Notes under the pieces: model-generated | What the model was told of the DNA's origin: nothing | The model's database searches: none | What the model saw: the letters and a program-made list of their open reading frames with translations, nothing else | Part shown: positions 5,699 through 14,479 of the stretch, one piece after another | How positions within the stretch are numbered: position 1 is the first letter of the stretch | Layout of the letters: every line of letters begins with the position of its first letter | Assembly: GCF_003992005.1 (NCBI RefSeq) | Contig: NZ_RQVL01000003.1 | Span: 1-64,000, forward strand | DNA: 64,000 bases | Source: Veillonella sp. VA139 | GTDB taxonomy: Bacteria > Bacillota > Negativicutes > Veillonellales > Veillonellaceae | Direction of reading: 5' to 3' | Translations under genes and position numbers: made by a program

Positions 5699-7603
5699 AT
5701 GCAGATAGTAACTACACAGCTTGGGATTGATCAAACGGCTCAAGATATAGATAGTCTTTTAAGGACTCTGTTAAAAGATAAGACGACACAACGGAATATT
5801 GTTTGGGCATCTCCATCCTATGAGGGGATGGGAAAGTCCTTTTGTAGTGATCAACCAATACGAAGGAATCTCTTGGTGGGTAAACATCAAGCGATTGTAC
5901 AACCAAGGGTGGCAAAGCATGCTCGTAAGCAAGAGCAACGAACACGGTCTAGTGGTGAGGTGTTTACGCCACCGTGGTTAGTGGAAAAACAGGTGTCAGC
6001 GGTGTTAGAGGAATGGAACGATATGCCCTTGAAAGAGTGGGTTGGTCTTCGCTGGTTAGAGCTTGCCTGTGGGGAAGCACCGTATATCGTGACTCGCTAC
6101 GACTCTGTGACGGGCGATAGTATTCCAGTGCTAAAACGAGTAGGATGTTTAGATAGAAAACTACAACGAATTAGCCAAGAGGTGACTTCGGAAAAGGAAT
6201 TTATCAAGCTAGCAAAATTAGCTTATGAAAGTACCTATGGGTATGAACTGCAAGGGGATTCCTTGCTATTAGCACGAGAAAATTTATTGCTATCCTTCTG
6301 TGAACATTATGAACAGACATTTGGTATATTGCCAACGATTAAAACGGTGAAAGCCATCGCTACTATCATCGTGTATAATATCTTTCAAATGAATGGATTG
6401 ACGAAACGGACGCCATATTCGGATCAATCTGTGAAAGAAATGCAAATGAATTTGTTTGATACAGAAACAGATAGTACCCCTGCGCCTCAAGGGGATATGT
6501 TGACCGTTGTGAAAGATTGGAAGCATAAGGAATTAGTCACCATAGAGAGTATTAGCAAAGGAGAGGGACAGATGAAGTTTGATGTTGTTATAGGGAATCC
6601 GCCGTATCAGGAGCAAACAGAAGGTACAAGTGACAAGCCTATCTATAATTATATGATGGATGGAGCTGAAGAGGTATCGGATAGAGTGTGTTTAATTACT
6701 CCGGCTCGATTTCTATTTAATGCGGGAAAAACTCCGAAGGAATGGAACCGCAAAAAATTGAACGATCCTCATTTTAAAGTGTTGTACTATGAACAAGACT
6801 CATCAAAGGTGTTTCCTAATACAGATATTAAAGGTGGAGTGGCAATTACCTATACAGATAAAGAGAAAGAGTTTGGGGAAATTGGTACGTTTACCGCTTT
6901 TCCTGAATTAAATAGTATATATCATAAGGTATATGAATTTGATGGATTTGAAACATTTAGCGATTTAATATATGCTCCTGAAAGTTATAAATTAACAGAT
7001 AAGCTACATAGTGATTATCCAGATGCAGAAATGAAATTAAGTAAAGGTCATAAATATGATGTAACAACGAATATATTTGATAAACTGCCGGAGGTATTTA
7101 AATCTGAACTATCAAATGGAGATATGCGAGAAGATTATATTCAGATTATAGGACGCGAAAATAATGCTAGGGCTTATAAATGGGTTAGAAGAGACTATAT
7201 TAATGGACCAGAAAATTTAGAGAACTATAAGGTGATTTTACCTAAAGCAAATGGTACAGGTGCTATAGGGGAAGTGTTATCCACACCCCTAATCGGGGAA
7301 CCCCTAATCGGGCACACACAAACTTTTCTATCTGTTGGGAATTTTGAAACCGCTGATGCTGTAAATTCATGTATGAAATACATCAAAACAAAGTTCGCTA
7401 GAACTTTGTTAGGAATCCTTAAAATCACTCAAGATAATAAAAGAAATACTTGGCGTTTCGTCCCCCTCCAAGATTTTACGGTCGATTCTGATATCGACTG
7501 GTCACGGTCGATTGAAGATATCGACCGTCAGTTGTATCGCAAATATGGGCTTTCACAAGAGGAGATAGAGTTTATTGAATCGAAAGTGAGGGCTATGGAC
7601 TGA
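5699..7603 (+). CDS. Adenine-specific DNA methyltransferase, modification subunit
   Basis: This 634-residue protein is an N6-adenine methylase of the Eco57I/type I-III-like group. It has motif X VFTPPWLVEKQ (F89), a motif I-like LELACGEAPYI at 120-130 that departs from the usual PACGSG, and the catalytic NPPY at 300-303. The following part (about 395-580) should read the target sequence and is more AT-rich than its flanks. The ATG at 5699 is preferred because AAAGGGA precedes it; 5675 is an alternative. Its TGA overlaps the ATG of the helicase gene by one base, showing coupling to the restriction partner. Confidence 0.8.
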   Translation: MQIVTTQLGIDQTAQDIDSLLRTLLKDKTTQRNIVWASPSYEGMGKSFCSDQPIRRNLLVGKHQAIVQPRVAKHARKQEQRTRSSGEVFTPPWLVEKQVSAVLEEWNDMPLKEWVGLRWLELACGEAPYIVTRYDSVTGDSIPVLKRVGCLDRKLQRISQEVTSEKEFIKLAKLAYESTYGYELQGDSLLLARENLLLSFCEHYEQTFGILPTIKTVKAIATIIVYNIFQMNGLTKRTPYSDQSVKEMQMNLFDTETDSTPAPQGDMLTVVKDWKHKELVTIESISKGEGQMKFDVVIGNPPYQEQTEGTSDKPIYNYMMDGAEEVSDRVCLITPARFLFNAGKTPKEWNRKKLNDPHFKVLYYEQDSSKVFPNTDIKGGVAITYTDKEKEFGEIGTFTAFPELNSIYHKVYEFDGFETFSDLIYAPESYKLTDKLHSDYPDAEMKLSKGHKYDVTTNIFDKLPEVFKSELSNGDMREDYIQIIGRENNARAYKWVRRDYINGPENLENYKVILPKANGTGAIGEVLSTPLIGEPLIGHTQTFLSVGNFETADAVNSCMKYIKTKFARTLLGILKITQDNKRNTWRFVPLQDFTVDSDIDWSRSIEDIDRQLYRKYGLSQEEIEFIESKVRAMD

Positions 7604-10600
7604 TGAGAACGACCATACAAACGAAAAAACAAGTGGAACCAAAGATTTATGCCTATACGTTACCGGCTGTGCCAAGTCATGAAGGTTGGATTAAGATTGG
7701 CTATACGGAGCGAGAGGTGCAGGTTCGTGTGAATGAACAGGTCCATACGTCTGGTGTCGATGCAGCTATTTTGTGGCATCATGACGCAGAATATACGGAG
7801 GAACCCAATAAAGGGATTAACTTTAAAGACTATGACTTTCACCAGTTTTTAACATATCATGAAGTGGAGCGTAAGCCGAGAACGGAATGGTTTTATTTTA
7901 ATGGGCATCCTGAAGCTGCAGAGGACCTTTTTCATAAGTTTACGCGTCATGATGTGTCGGGGTACCAACCGGGTCAACAGTGTGAGTATGTGTTGCGGAT
8001 GGAGCAAGACCGAGCTGTTAGTAAGACCTTGGAGTATTTTTTATCCCATGACAAAGGGGAGTTCCTTTGGAATGCGAAACCACGATTTGGTAAAACCTTA
8101 GCGGCCTACGATTTAGTGAAGCGCTTAGACGTGATGAATGTATTGGTCCTCACCAATCGTCCAGCGGTAGCTAATTCTTGGTATGATGACTTTCACAAAT
8201 TTATAGCAGGGAATACAAAGTATAAATTCGTAAGTAGTACAGAATCCTTAAAACATCGCCCAGCTATGAGTCGTGATGAGTTTATGGACTATGCGAGGGA
8301 TTGTGAAGAGGTAGGGCAAATTGCGTTTATTAGCTTACAAGATTTGAAAGGGTCTATCGATTTTGGTGGGCAACATAATAAATTAGATTGGGTAGCTAAG
8401 TTAATGTGGGATCTTGTGATTATTGATGAGGCCCATGAAGGTGTTGATACTTGGAAAACAGATTTTGCATTTAAGAAGATTCAAAGTAGATGGACACTTC
8501 ATTTATCGGGTACTCCTTTTAAATCCATCGGGTCAGGTCGTTTTGGAGAGGAACAAATTTACCATTGGTCCTATGCGGATGAACAACGGGCGAAACAAGA
8601 GTGGGACCCTCATAGTGAAAGTGAAAACCCCTATGAATCCTTGCCAGAACTCAACATGTTTACCTATCAAATGTCACATATGATTACAGATGTGGTACGA
8701 GAAGGAGTACACATTGATGGGGAAACCTATGACTTTGCCTTTGATTTAAATGAATTTTTCGCCACGAAAGAGAGCGGAGAATTTATCCATGTTGATGCGG
8801 TAAAAGCTTGGTTAGATACATTGACACGGAATGAGAAATATCCGTTTTCGACAAAAGAGCTGCGAAATGAACTAAAGCATACATTCTGGCTCTTAGATCG
8901 AGTAGACTCCGCAAAAGCATTGAAACGATTACTGGAAGAACATCCTACCTTTGAAAATTATGGTATTGTATTGGCGGCTGGTTCTGGTAATGCCTATACG
9001 TCCGATGAGGGAAATGAAAATCTTCGTTCTTTGGAAGCGGTACGAACAGCGATTAAGGATCATGAACGGACTATCACACTTTCAGTAGGTCAGCTCACCA
9101 CAGGCGTGACGGTACCAGAGTGGACGGGTGTCATGATGCTGTGCAATATGAAGTCGCCTGCCTTATATATGCAAGCGGCATTTCGAGCACAAAATCCTTA
9201 TGCTTGGATAGAAAAAGGTGTGCATTATCGTAAAGAGCGTGCCTACGTATTTGATTTTGCACCAGAACGAACTCTCATAGTGTATGACCAATTTGCCAAT
9301 GATTTACGGTCTACTACTGCTAATGGGGCTGGAACGAGTTCGGATAGAAAAGAAAATATTGGGGAGTTATTGAACTTTTTCCCTGTCATTGCAGAGGATA
9401 CAGATGGTCGCATGGTGGAAATCGATGCTACTCAAGTGTTGACCATACCTCGACAAATTAAGGCACAAGAGGTTGTGAAACGTGGATTTATGTCGAATTT
9501 CTTGTTTGATAACATGGCGAATGTATTCCGAGCAACGCAAGCTGTTTTGGATATTTTGGAAGAACTGCCAGTGGCTGACCAAGGTAGAATTACGATGGGC
9601 GAAGAACTTGCCATTGAAGATGTGGAATTGGATGAGGATAATCGTCCAGTGGTGCCAGAGGGAATTGTAGTCAATCGTCAGGGTGAACTGTTTGGAGATA
9701 GATTACGCACCTCTATTGAGCACATTGAAAGTACGGTACGTCATCAGGAAACGAAACCAACAGCGGACGAGATTATTAGACAGGTTACTGATCCTTATAT
9801 TACGCCTATCGTTGAGGAAATGAAAGATACCTACGGTCTGAAAAATAGAAGCTCACAACGCCTTGAAAAAGAGGTAAAAAGTGCCATAGAAGATACGGTT
9901 CGTAAGAATAATGCTAATCAAGAGATAGCGATTGCTCATACACAGCGGGAATTTACCGATAAGATGAACGAAGCAACTAGTGAAGCGGAAAAAGAAGAAC
10001 TGATTGTGAAGCGTGAGGAAGCAATTCGTGCCGTAGAAGAAGAACATCAAGCGAAATTGGCTGACAAATTGAAGGACACGTTAGAAAACTTGCCAAAACA
10101 ATTAATTCGTCAACAAGAGGAAGAGGTATTACAAAAACGGGTGAATGGTGACGAAGAAAAAATTCGTGGTCATTTGCGTGGATTTGCGAGAACAATACCA
10201 AGTTTCTTGATGGCGTATGGGGATATGAATCTTACCTTAGAGAACTTTGATACCTATGTAGATGAAAATGTATTCTTGGAGGTAACGGGAATTACATTGG
10301 AACAGTTTAGGTACTTGCGAGATGGTGGCGAAGGGTTCGCTGGACAGTTATTTGATTCGTCAACATTTAATGAGTCTATTCAAGAGTTCTTACGAAAAAG
10401 GGTGGAATTAGCGAATTACTTTGAAGATAGCTCAGAAGATATTTTTGACTACATTCCACCACAACAAACGAATCAGATTTTTACACCGAAAAAAATAGTG
10501 AAACAAATGGTAGATGCATTAGAAACAGAGAACCCTCATATATTTGAAGATTCTTCTAAAACATTTATTGATTTGTATATGAAATCTGGGTTGTACATCG

Positions 10601-10857
10601 CTGAAATTGTGAAACGTTTATATAATAATCCTGCGATGAAAGCTGAGTTTCCCAATGATGAAGACCGTTTAGCACATATTCTGGAACATCAAGTATATGG
10701 ATTTGCCCCATCTACGATTATTTATAAAATTGCTATGAATTTTATCTTTGGACCTATTGGTGAAAGTGTTTGTCGAGATCACTTTGTACAGGTGGATACA
10801 ATTCCGTATGCGAAAGAAGGAACCATGCAAGAATTAGTGGATGCCCACTTCGGGTAG
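7603..10857 (+). CDS. Restriction subunit: GIY-YIG-like nuclease, SF2 helicase and partial methylase domain
   Basis: This 1084-residue protein has three recognisable parts. Residues 8-110 resemble the T5orf172/GIY-YIG nuclease fold (IYAYTLP, WIKIGYT, an arginine helix and RTEWFYF). Residues 150-560 form a superfamily 2 helicase with PRFGKT (Walker A, K164), DEAH at 275-278, SGTPF and QAAFRAQ. A charged coiled coil (about 770-850) leads to a C-terminal piece with FTPKKIVKQM (F960) and a motif I-like DLYMKSGLY (D990). The chain ends before any NPPY motif. It probably acts as an ATP-dependent DNA cutter with the upstream methylase. Palindromic repeats begin right after the stop. Confidence 0.75.
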   Translation: MRTTIQTKKQVEPKIYAYTLPAVPSHEGWIKIGYTEREVQVRVNEQVHTSGVDAAILWHHDAEYTEEPNKGINFKDYDFHQFLTYHEVERKPRTEWFYFNGHPEAAEDLFHKFTRHDVSGYQPGQQCEYVLRMEQDRAVSKTLEYFLSHDKGEFLWNAKPRFGKTLAAYDLVKRLDVMNVLVLTNRPAVANSWYDDFHKFIAGNTKYKFVSSTESLKHRPAMSRDEFMDYARDCEEVGQIAFISLQDLKGSIDFGGQHNKLDWVAKLMWDLVIIDEAHEGVDTWKTDFAFKKIQSRWTLHLSGTPFKSIGSGRFGEEQIYHWSYADEQRAKQEWDPHSESENPYESLPELNMFTYQMSHMITDVVREGVHIDGETYDFAFDLNEFFATKESGEFIHVDAVKAWLDTLTRNEKYPFSTKELRNELKHTFWLLDRVDSAKALKRLLEEHPTFENYGIVLAAGSGNAYTSDEGNENLRSLEAVRTAIKDHERTITLSVGQLTTGVTVPEWTGVMMLCNMKSPALYMQAAFRAQNPYAWIEKGVHYRKERAYVFDFAPERTLIVYDQFANDLRSTTANGAGTSSDRKENIGELLNFFPVIAEDTDGRMVEIDATQVLTIPRQIKAQEVVKRGFMSNFLFDNMANVFRATQAVLDILEELPVADQGRITMGEELAIEDVELDEDNRPVVPEGIVVNRQGELFGDRLRTSIEHIESTVRHQETKPTADEIIRQVTDPYITPIVEEMKDTYGLKNRSSQRLEKEVKSAIEDTVRKNNANQEIAIAHTQREFTDKMNEATSEAEKEELIVKREEAIRAVEEEHQAKLADKLKDTLENLPKQLIRQQEEEVLQKRVNGDEEKIRGHLRGFARTIPSFLMAYGDMNLTLENFDTYVDENVFLEVTGITLEQFRYLRDGGEGFAGQLFDSSTFNESIQEFLRKRVELANYFEDSSEDIFDYIPPQQTNQIFTPKKIVKQMVDALETENPHIFEDSSKTFIDLYMKSGLYIAEIVKRLYNNPAMKAEFPNDEDRLAHILEHQVYGFAPSTIIYKIAMNFIFGPIGESVCRDHFVQVDTIPYAKEGTMQELVDAHFG

Positions 10858-10872
10858 TGACGTTTCTTGTAA

Positions 10873-11081
10873 CGCTATGCAGCCTGTGGGTCGTCTCTTG
10901 TAACGCTATGCAGTCTGTGGCGGTCGTAACTGAATAGGATAAAGGGAAGAGCGTGGCACATCCCTCCGCAAATTTACGTTACACTGAGATTTGCTTCGGG
11001 ATATGCCACGCTCTTCTTGTGTTTGTGTGATTTAGGTAGTAAAGACCGCCACAAAGGCTGCTACGCCTAACTGCGTTCCTT
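10873..11081. repeat. Nested palindromic repeat cluster C
   Basis: Two left arms (10873-10889, truncated, and 10905-10925) precede a full hairpin at 10946-11016 of the GAAGAGCGTGGCACATCCC class. A right arm follows at 11044-11081. The cluster starts within 20 bases of the restriction gene stop. Confidence 0.8.
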
Positions 11082-11121
11082 AGGGTTTTTAGTAATTATC
11101 ATTAACGTTATGTGTGATTTG

Positions 11122-11130
11122 TGCTATAAT
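11122..11130 (+). promoter_or_regulatory. Extended -10 promoter of peptide locus 3
   Basis: TGCTATAAT with the same spacing to the ORF as the other two loci. Confidence 0.65.
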
Positions 11131-11196
11131 AAAATTGAAGAGCCATCAACGTGTTGTTGGGCTCATCTCTTCCTACTATGGGAGGGGGTGGTTTCT

Positions 11197-11274
11197 ATGA
11201 AATTTTGGAAAAAATTACTTTTAGTAGTAAAATTTTTGAAATTTATTATAGATATTTATCGTTTCTTTAATTAG
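11197..11274 (+). CDS. 25-residue hydrophobic cationic peptide, candidate type I toxin, locus 3
   Basis: It differs from the locus 1 peptide at only two residues (phenylalanine for leucine at 16 and tyrosine for cysteine at 21). It keeps the buried GGAGGGGGTGG ribosome site, the central hairpin (11285-11330), the opposing TGCTACAAT and the pairing ends, although the 3' end has two mismatches here (GTTTGTGG instead of GTTGATGG). Loci 1 and 3 flank the restriction-modification operon on opposite sides. Toxin role is inferred. Confidence 0.55.
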   Translation: MKFWKKLLLVVKFLKFIIDIYRFFN

Positions 11275-11398
11275 AAATGATAAAGCCTAACGTAAAAGAT
11301 AAGTGTTACGAGCACTTATACACGTTAGGCATCATCATTTTTACTAGATTTGAGATGAGCCTAACGCCTTGGACACGTTTGTGGCTCTTCTTATTTAC
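11275..11398 (-). ncRNA. Candidate antisense RNA, locus 3
   Basis: The minus-strand extended -10 TGCTACAAT (complement of 11405-11413) predicts a start near 11398. It should stop at the central hairpin, as in the other loci. Confidence 0.4.
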
Positions 11399-11472
11399 AA
11401 TTATATTGTAGCATACTTTCAGTAAAAATACTACTTATTAGTCTATGAAGCCTGTGAATCGTCACTTGTTCC

Positions 11473-11939
11473 GCTATGCAGTCTGTGGCGGTCGTAACTG
11501 AATAGGATAAAGGGAAGAGCGTGGCACATCCCTCCGCAAATTTACGTTACACTGAGATTTGCTTCGGGATATGCCACGCTCTTCTTGTGTTTGTGTGATT
11601 TAGGCAGTAAAGACCGCCACAAAGGCTACTACGCCTAACTGCGTTCCTCAGGAAATTGAAGAGCTCGGTATACCCCCTCTCAAACGGTATTTCATAATGT
11701 TTGTTCGGGGGCACACCGTGCTCTTCTGGTGTTTGTTTGATTTAGTCAGTAAAGACCGTCGCAAAGGCTACTACGCCTAACTGCGTTCCTTTGGGAATTG
11801 AAGAGAGTGGCACATCCCTCCGCAAATTTACGTTACACTGAGATTTGCTTCGGGATATGCCACGCTCTTTTTGTGGTTGTGTGATTTAGGTAGTAAGCGA
11901 CCGCCACAAAGGCTGCTACGCCTAACTGCGTTCCTCAGG
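11473..11939. repeat. Nested palindromic repeat cluster D
   Basis: After a left arm (11473-11493), three hairpins stand in a row. Those at 11514-11584 and 11800-11868 are of the GAGCGTGGCACATCCC type. The one at 11658-11726 has different arms (GAAGAGCTCGGTATACCCCC paired to a strand ending CACCGTGCTCTTC) and a different loop. Each is followed by a right arm (11611-11650, 11755-11791, 11899-11939). Confidence 0.85.
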
Positions 11940-12076
11940 GGGATGTGTATTATAATAAGACTTGAATAATTATTTCTATAATTATATTGGTAGGAAATGT
12001 TAGAGGGTTTATAGTATTTTTAAAGAATTGTGTAGATAGGTGGTACATGGTGTGCTACCGTACTGCAGCATGTATG

Positions 12077-12085
12077 TGGTATAAT
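12077..12085 (+). promoter_or_regulatory. Extended -10 promoter of the Rpn gene
   Basis: TGGTATAAT lies 30 bases upstream of the ATG. The preceding 11940-12076 holds no gene. Confidence 0.55.
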
Positions 12086-12114
12086 TTAGTTAAACTAAAG
12101 AACGAGGTGCATCT

Positions 12115-12918
12115 ATGCAATTCAAAGAGTTTGATGACCTGAGTATTCAGGATAATTTCATCTTTGAAAAAGTTATGCGTGAGAAATCTATCTGTAAAGG
12201 ATTGTTGGAACGGTTGTTAGAGGTTCCGATTCGGGATATTGCCTACATTGAAACGGAAAAGACGATGGACTCAAGTCTTGATGGTAAGGGAATCCGTTTG
12301 GATGTGTATGTCAGTGATGATAAGGGGACGGTATATAACATTGAAATGCAAACATACAAGAATATGTCAGAGATGATAAAGCGGACGAGATTCTATCATG
12401 CTGGAATTGATCACTATTGTATGGAAAAGGGCGACGACTATGTAACCTTGAATGATTGTTATGTTATCTTTATTTGCACGTTTCCTATATTTTCTGGAAA
12501 GCGACACAAGTATACCTATATAAAAACATGTAGAGAAGAACAGGGAGAAGAATTAGGAGATGGCACAACAACTATATTTTTAAGTACAAAGGGACAAATG
12601 AATGATGTATCAGAACTGTTGCAGAACTTTTTAGACTATGTAGATGGAAAACCACCAACAGATAGTTTGGTACAACAGATGGACGAGGTAGTAAAAGTTG
12701 TAAAGCAGAGTAAAGAATGGAGAGGTGAGTATATGAAATTAGAAATGGATCGGAAGAAGTATTGGCGTGAAGGCATGGTTCTAGGTGAAACTAAAGGAAA
12801 GATTGATGCGATTATTGGTATGCTACATGAAAAATTATCAGTAGAGATGATTGCTCGTATTACCAATATGTCTGTAGAGCAAGTGATTAAAATCGGAAAA
12901 GAGCATGCGCTCTTATAA
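12115..12918 (+). CDS. Rpn-family recombination-promoting nuclease (PD-(D/E)XK)
   Basis: The 267-residue product matches the Rpn/PDDEXK_2 family, often labelled a putative transposase but shown in E. coli to be a nuclease that promotes RecA-independent recombination. The N-terminal FDDLSIQDNFIFEKVM signature is typical. The catalytic core is RLDVYVSD (D63) followed by NIEMQ (E77, Q79). The C-terminal 90 residues are charged and helical (MEQVIKIGKEHALL end). AACGAGGTGC precedes the ATG. Palindromic repeats lie immediately on both sides, which suggests the gene travels or recombines with them. Confidence 0.85.
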   Translation: MQFKEFDDLSIQDNFIFEKVMREKSICKGLLERLLEVPIRDIAYIETEKTMDSSLDGKGIRLDVYVSDDKGTVYNIEMQTYKNMSEMIKRTRFYHAGIDHYCMEKGDDYVTLNDCYVIFICTFPIFSGKRHKYTYIKTCREEQGEELGDGTTTIFLSTKGQMNDVSELLQNFLDYVDGKPPTDSLVQQMDEVVKVVKQSKEWRGEYMKLEMDRKKYWREGMVLGETKGKIDAIIGMLHEKLSVEMIARITNMSVEQVIKIGKEHALL

Positions 12919-12930
12919 AACGTCACTTGT

Positions 12931-13214
12931 TCCGCTATGCAGCCTGTGGCGGTCGTAACTGAATATAGCAAAGGGAAGAGCACGGTATACCCCCTCTCAA
13001 ACGGTATTTCATAATGTATCGTCTCTTGTAACGCTATGCAGCCTGCTACGGTCGCATACCGTAATACTGGCAAAATAAGCCCGTAACACACCCCTTCACA
13101 AGCTATACAGTGGTTATGCTTGCTCAGGGGTATGTTACGGGCTTTTCTGTTTGTGCGAGTAGAGTAGTCAGTAAGCGACCGCCACGAAGGCTGCTACGTC
13201 TAACTGCGTTCCTC
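12931..13214. repeat. Nested palindromic repeat cluster E
   Basis: A left arm (12935-12955) is followed by a 5' half hairpin (12975-13017, same class as 11658-11726). A second, degenerate left arm (13031-13053), a full hairpin at 13077-13144 (AAGCCCGTAACA class, as at 3726) and a right arm (13177-13214) follow. The cluster starts just after the Rpn stop. A 76-codon frame across 13110-13340 is not considered a gene. Confidence 0.8.
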
Positions 13215-13396
13215 AGGGGTGGGGCGGGGTACATCGTACTTTTCTGGGGGATATATCATTGTGACTCTAGTGATGGTGATAAAGAGCTAGTATCCACGGA
13301 GGAATATTTGCAAATTTGTAGACTTGCTATTTTGTTATAGGTAGTGACTATATATAATAATATGTATCCTGTATAAGGATAAATGTACGTATATTG

Positions 13397-13425
13397 TTGA
13401 CATATGATGGACATCTTAGTATACT
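13397..13425 (+). promoter_or_regulatory. Promoter of metA-metY
   Basis: TTGACA (13397-13402) and TATACT (13420-13425) are exactly 17 bases apart. No SAM riboswitch or T-box is seen between this promoter and the start codon. Confidence 0.75.
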
Positions 13426-13473
13426 TAATTCATCGTTATTCGATAGGTTTTACGGGAAAGTGAGGTGGATTGT

Positions 13474-14433
13474 GTGCCTATACGAGTGGTGAAAGGGCTA
13501 CCTGCTATAGGGAAGCTTTCAGAAGAGAATATATTTGTCATGGATTCTGAACGGGCTGAATCACAAGATATTCGCCCCCTACATTTGGTGGTGGTTAACT
13601 TGATGCCTCGGAAGGAAGCGACGGAGATTCAACTGTTGCGGGCATTGAGCAATACACCGTTACAAACAAAGGTTACTTTTCTGTATATGACGTCCTATAC
13701 AGCGAGTAACACGAGCCAAGAATACTTGGAAACGTTTTATAGGACTTTCGAGGAAATCAAGGATCAATACTTTGATGGTTTGATTATTACCGGTGCCCCT
13801 GTGGAGCAAATGCCATTTGAGGAAGTGGATTATTGGGATGAGCTTTCAGAGATTATGGAATGGAGCAAATCCCATGTGTGTTCGACCCTCTACATTTGTT
13901 GGGGAGCCCAAGCAGGGATTTATAAGCACTTCGGTATCCACAAGGAAGAATTGCCTAGCAAGTTGTTCGGTGTATATGAACAAGAAGTGCAGAACACGAA
14001 ACCCATGCTTATGCGTGGTCTAGATGAACTCTTCTATATGCCTCATTCACGGCATACGACGGTGAGTGAAAGGGAAATCAACGCTCACCCTCAGTTGGAA
14101 GTGCTAGTCCGCGCGGATAAGACTGGTGTTGGTATCGTTAGGTCCTATGATAATAAACATGTGTTTGTCTTTGGACATCCTGAATATGATAGAGATACTT
14201 TATATCAAGAGTATGATCGGGATAGAAAGTTAGGGTTAGATATTGAGATTCCAGAAAATTATTTCCCTGGAGATGACCCGACGAAGGATCCTATCATTCG
14301 ATGGCGATCCGCATCGACTATACTCTATACAAACTGGTTAAATTATTATGTGTACCAAGAAACACCATACGAGGTCAGTGAATTACAATCGAGACCGATT
14401 GAAGAAACATATATACTAGACTGGGTGATTTAA
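13474..14433 (+). CDS. metA: Homoserine O-acetyltransferase (MetA family)
   Basis: This 319-residue enzyme acylates homoserine, the first committed step of methionine synthesis. The catalytic cysteine C142 is in ICWGAQAG and the histidine is in GHPEYD. The residue deciding acyl donor is E111 (GAPVEQ); in characterised MetA proteins glutamate there gives acetyl-CoA use, glycine gives succinyl-CoA. The GTG at 13474 is chosen because GAGGTGG lies five bases upstream, the protein then starts MPIRV like the family, and both key residues fall at canonical numbers. An upstream GTG (13465) is less likely. It is followed by metY, which uses O-acetylhomoserine. Confidence 0.93.
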   Translation: MPIRVVKGLPAIGKLSEENIFVMDSERAESQDIRPLHLVVVNLMPRKEATEIQLLRALSNTPLQTKVTFLYMTSYTASNTSQEYLETFYRTFEEIKDQYFDGLIITGAPVEQMPFEEVDYWDELSEIMEWSKSHVCSTLYICWGAQAGIYKHFGIHKEELPSKLFGVYEQEVQNTKPMLMRGLDELFYMPHSRHTTVSEREINAHPQLEVLVRADKTGVGIVRSYDNKHVFVFGHPEYDRDTLYQEYDRDRKLGLDIEIPENYFPGDDPTKDPIIRWRSASTILYTNWLNYYVYQETPYEVSELQSRPIEETYILDWVI

Positions 14434-14479
14434 TCCTAGTTAAACTTAGTAAAGATTTAAGAATAGTGAGGAAAGTAAC

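Noticed and set aside
12636-13091. Minus-strand frame of 151 codons over the Rpn gene end
   Set aside because: It is antisense to a clear Rpn gene and reads into repeats; composition is that of a shadow frame.
13110-13340. Open frame of 76 codons on the plus strand
   Set aside because: It runs across a palindromic repeat arm, lacks a ribosome site and resembles no protein.
13341-13473. SAM riboswitch or T-box before metA, and before metQ (43823-44120)
   Set aside because: No S-box core, T-box sequence or leader terminator is seen; the metA promoter is only about 40-50 bases from the start codon.
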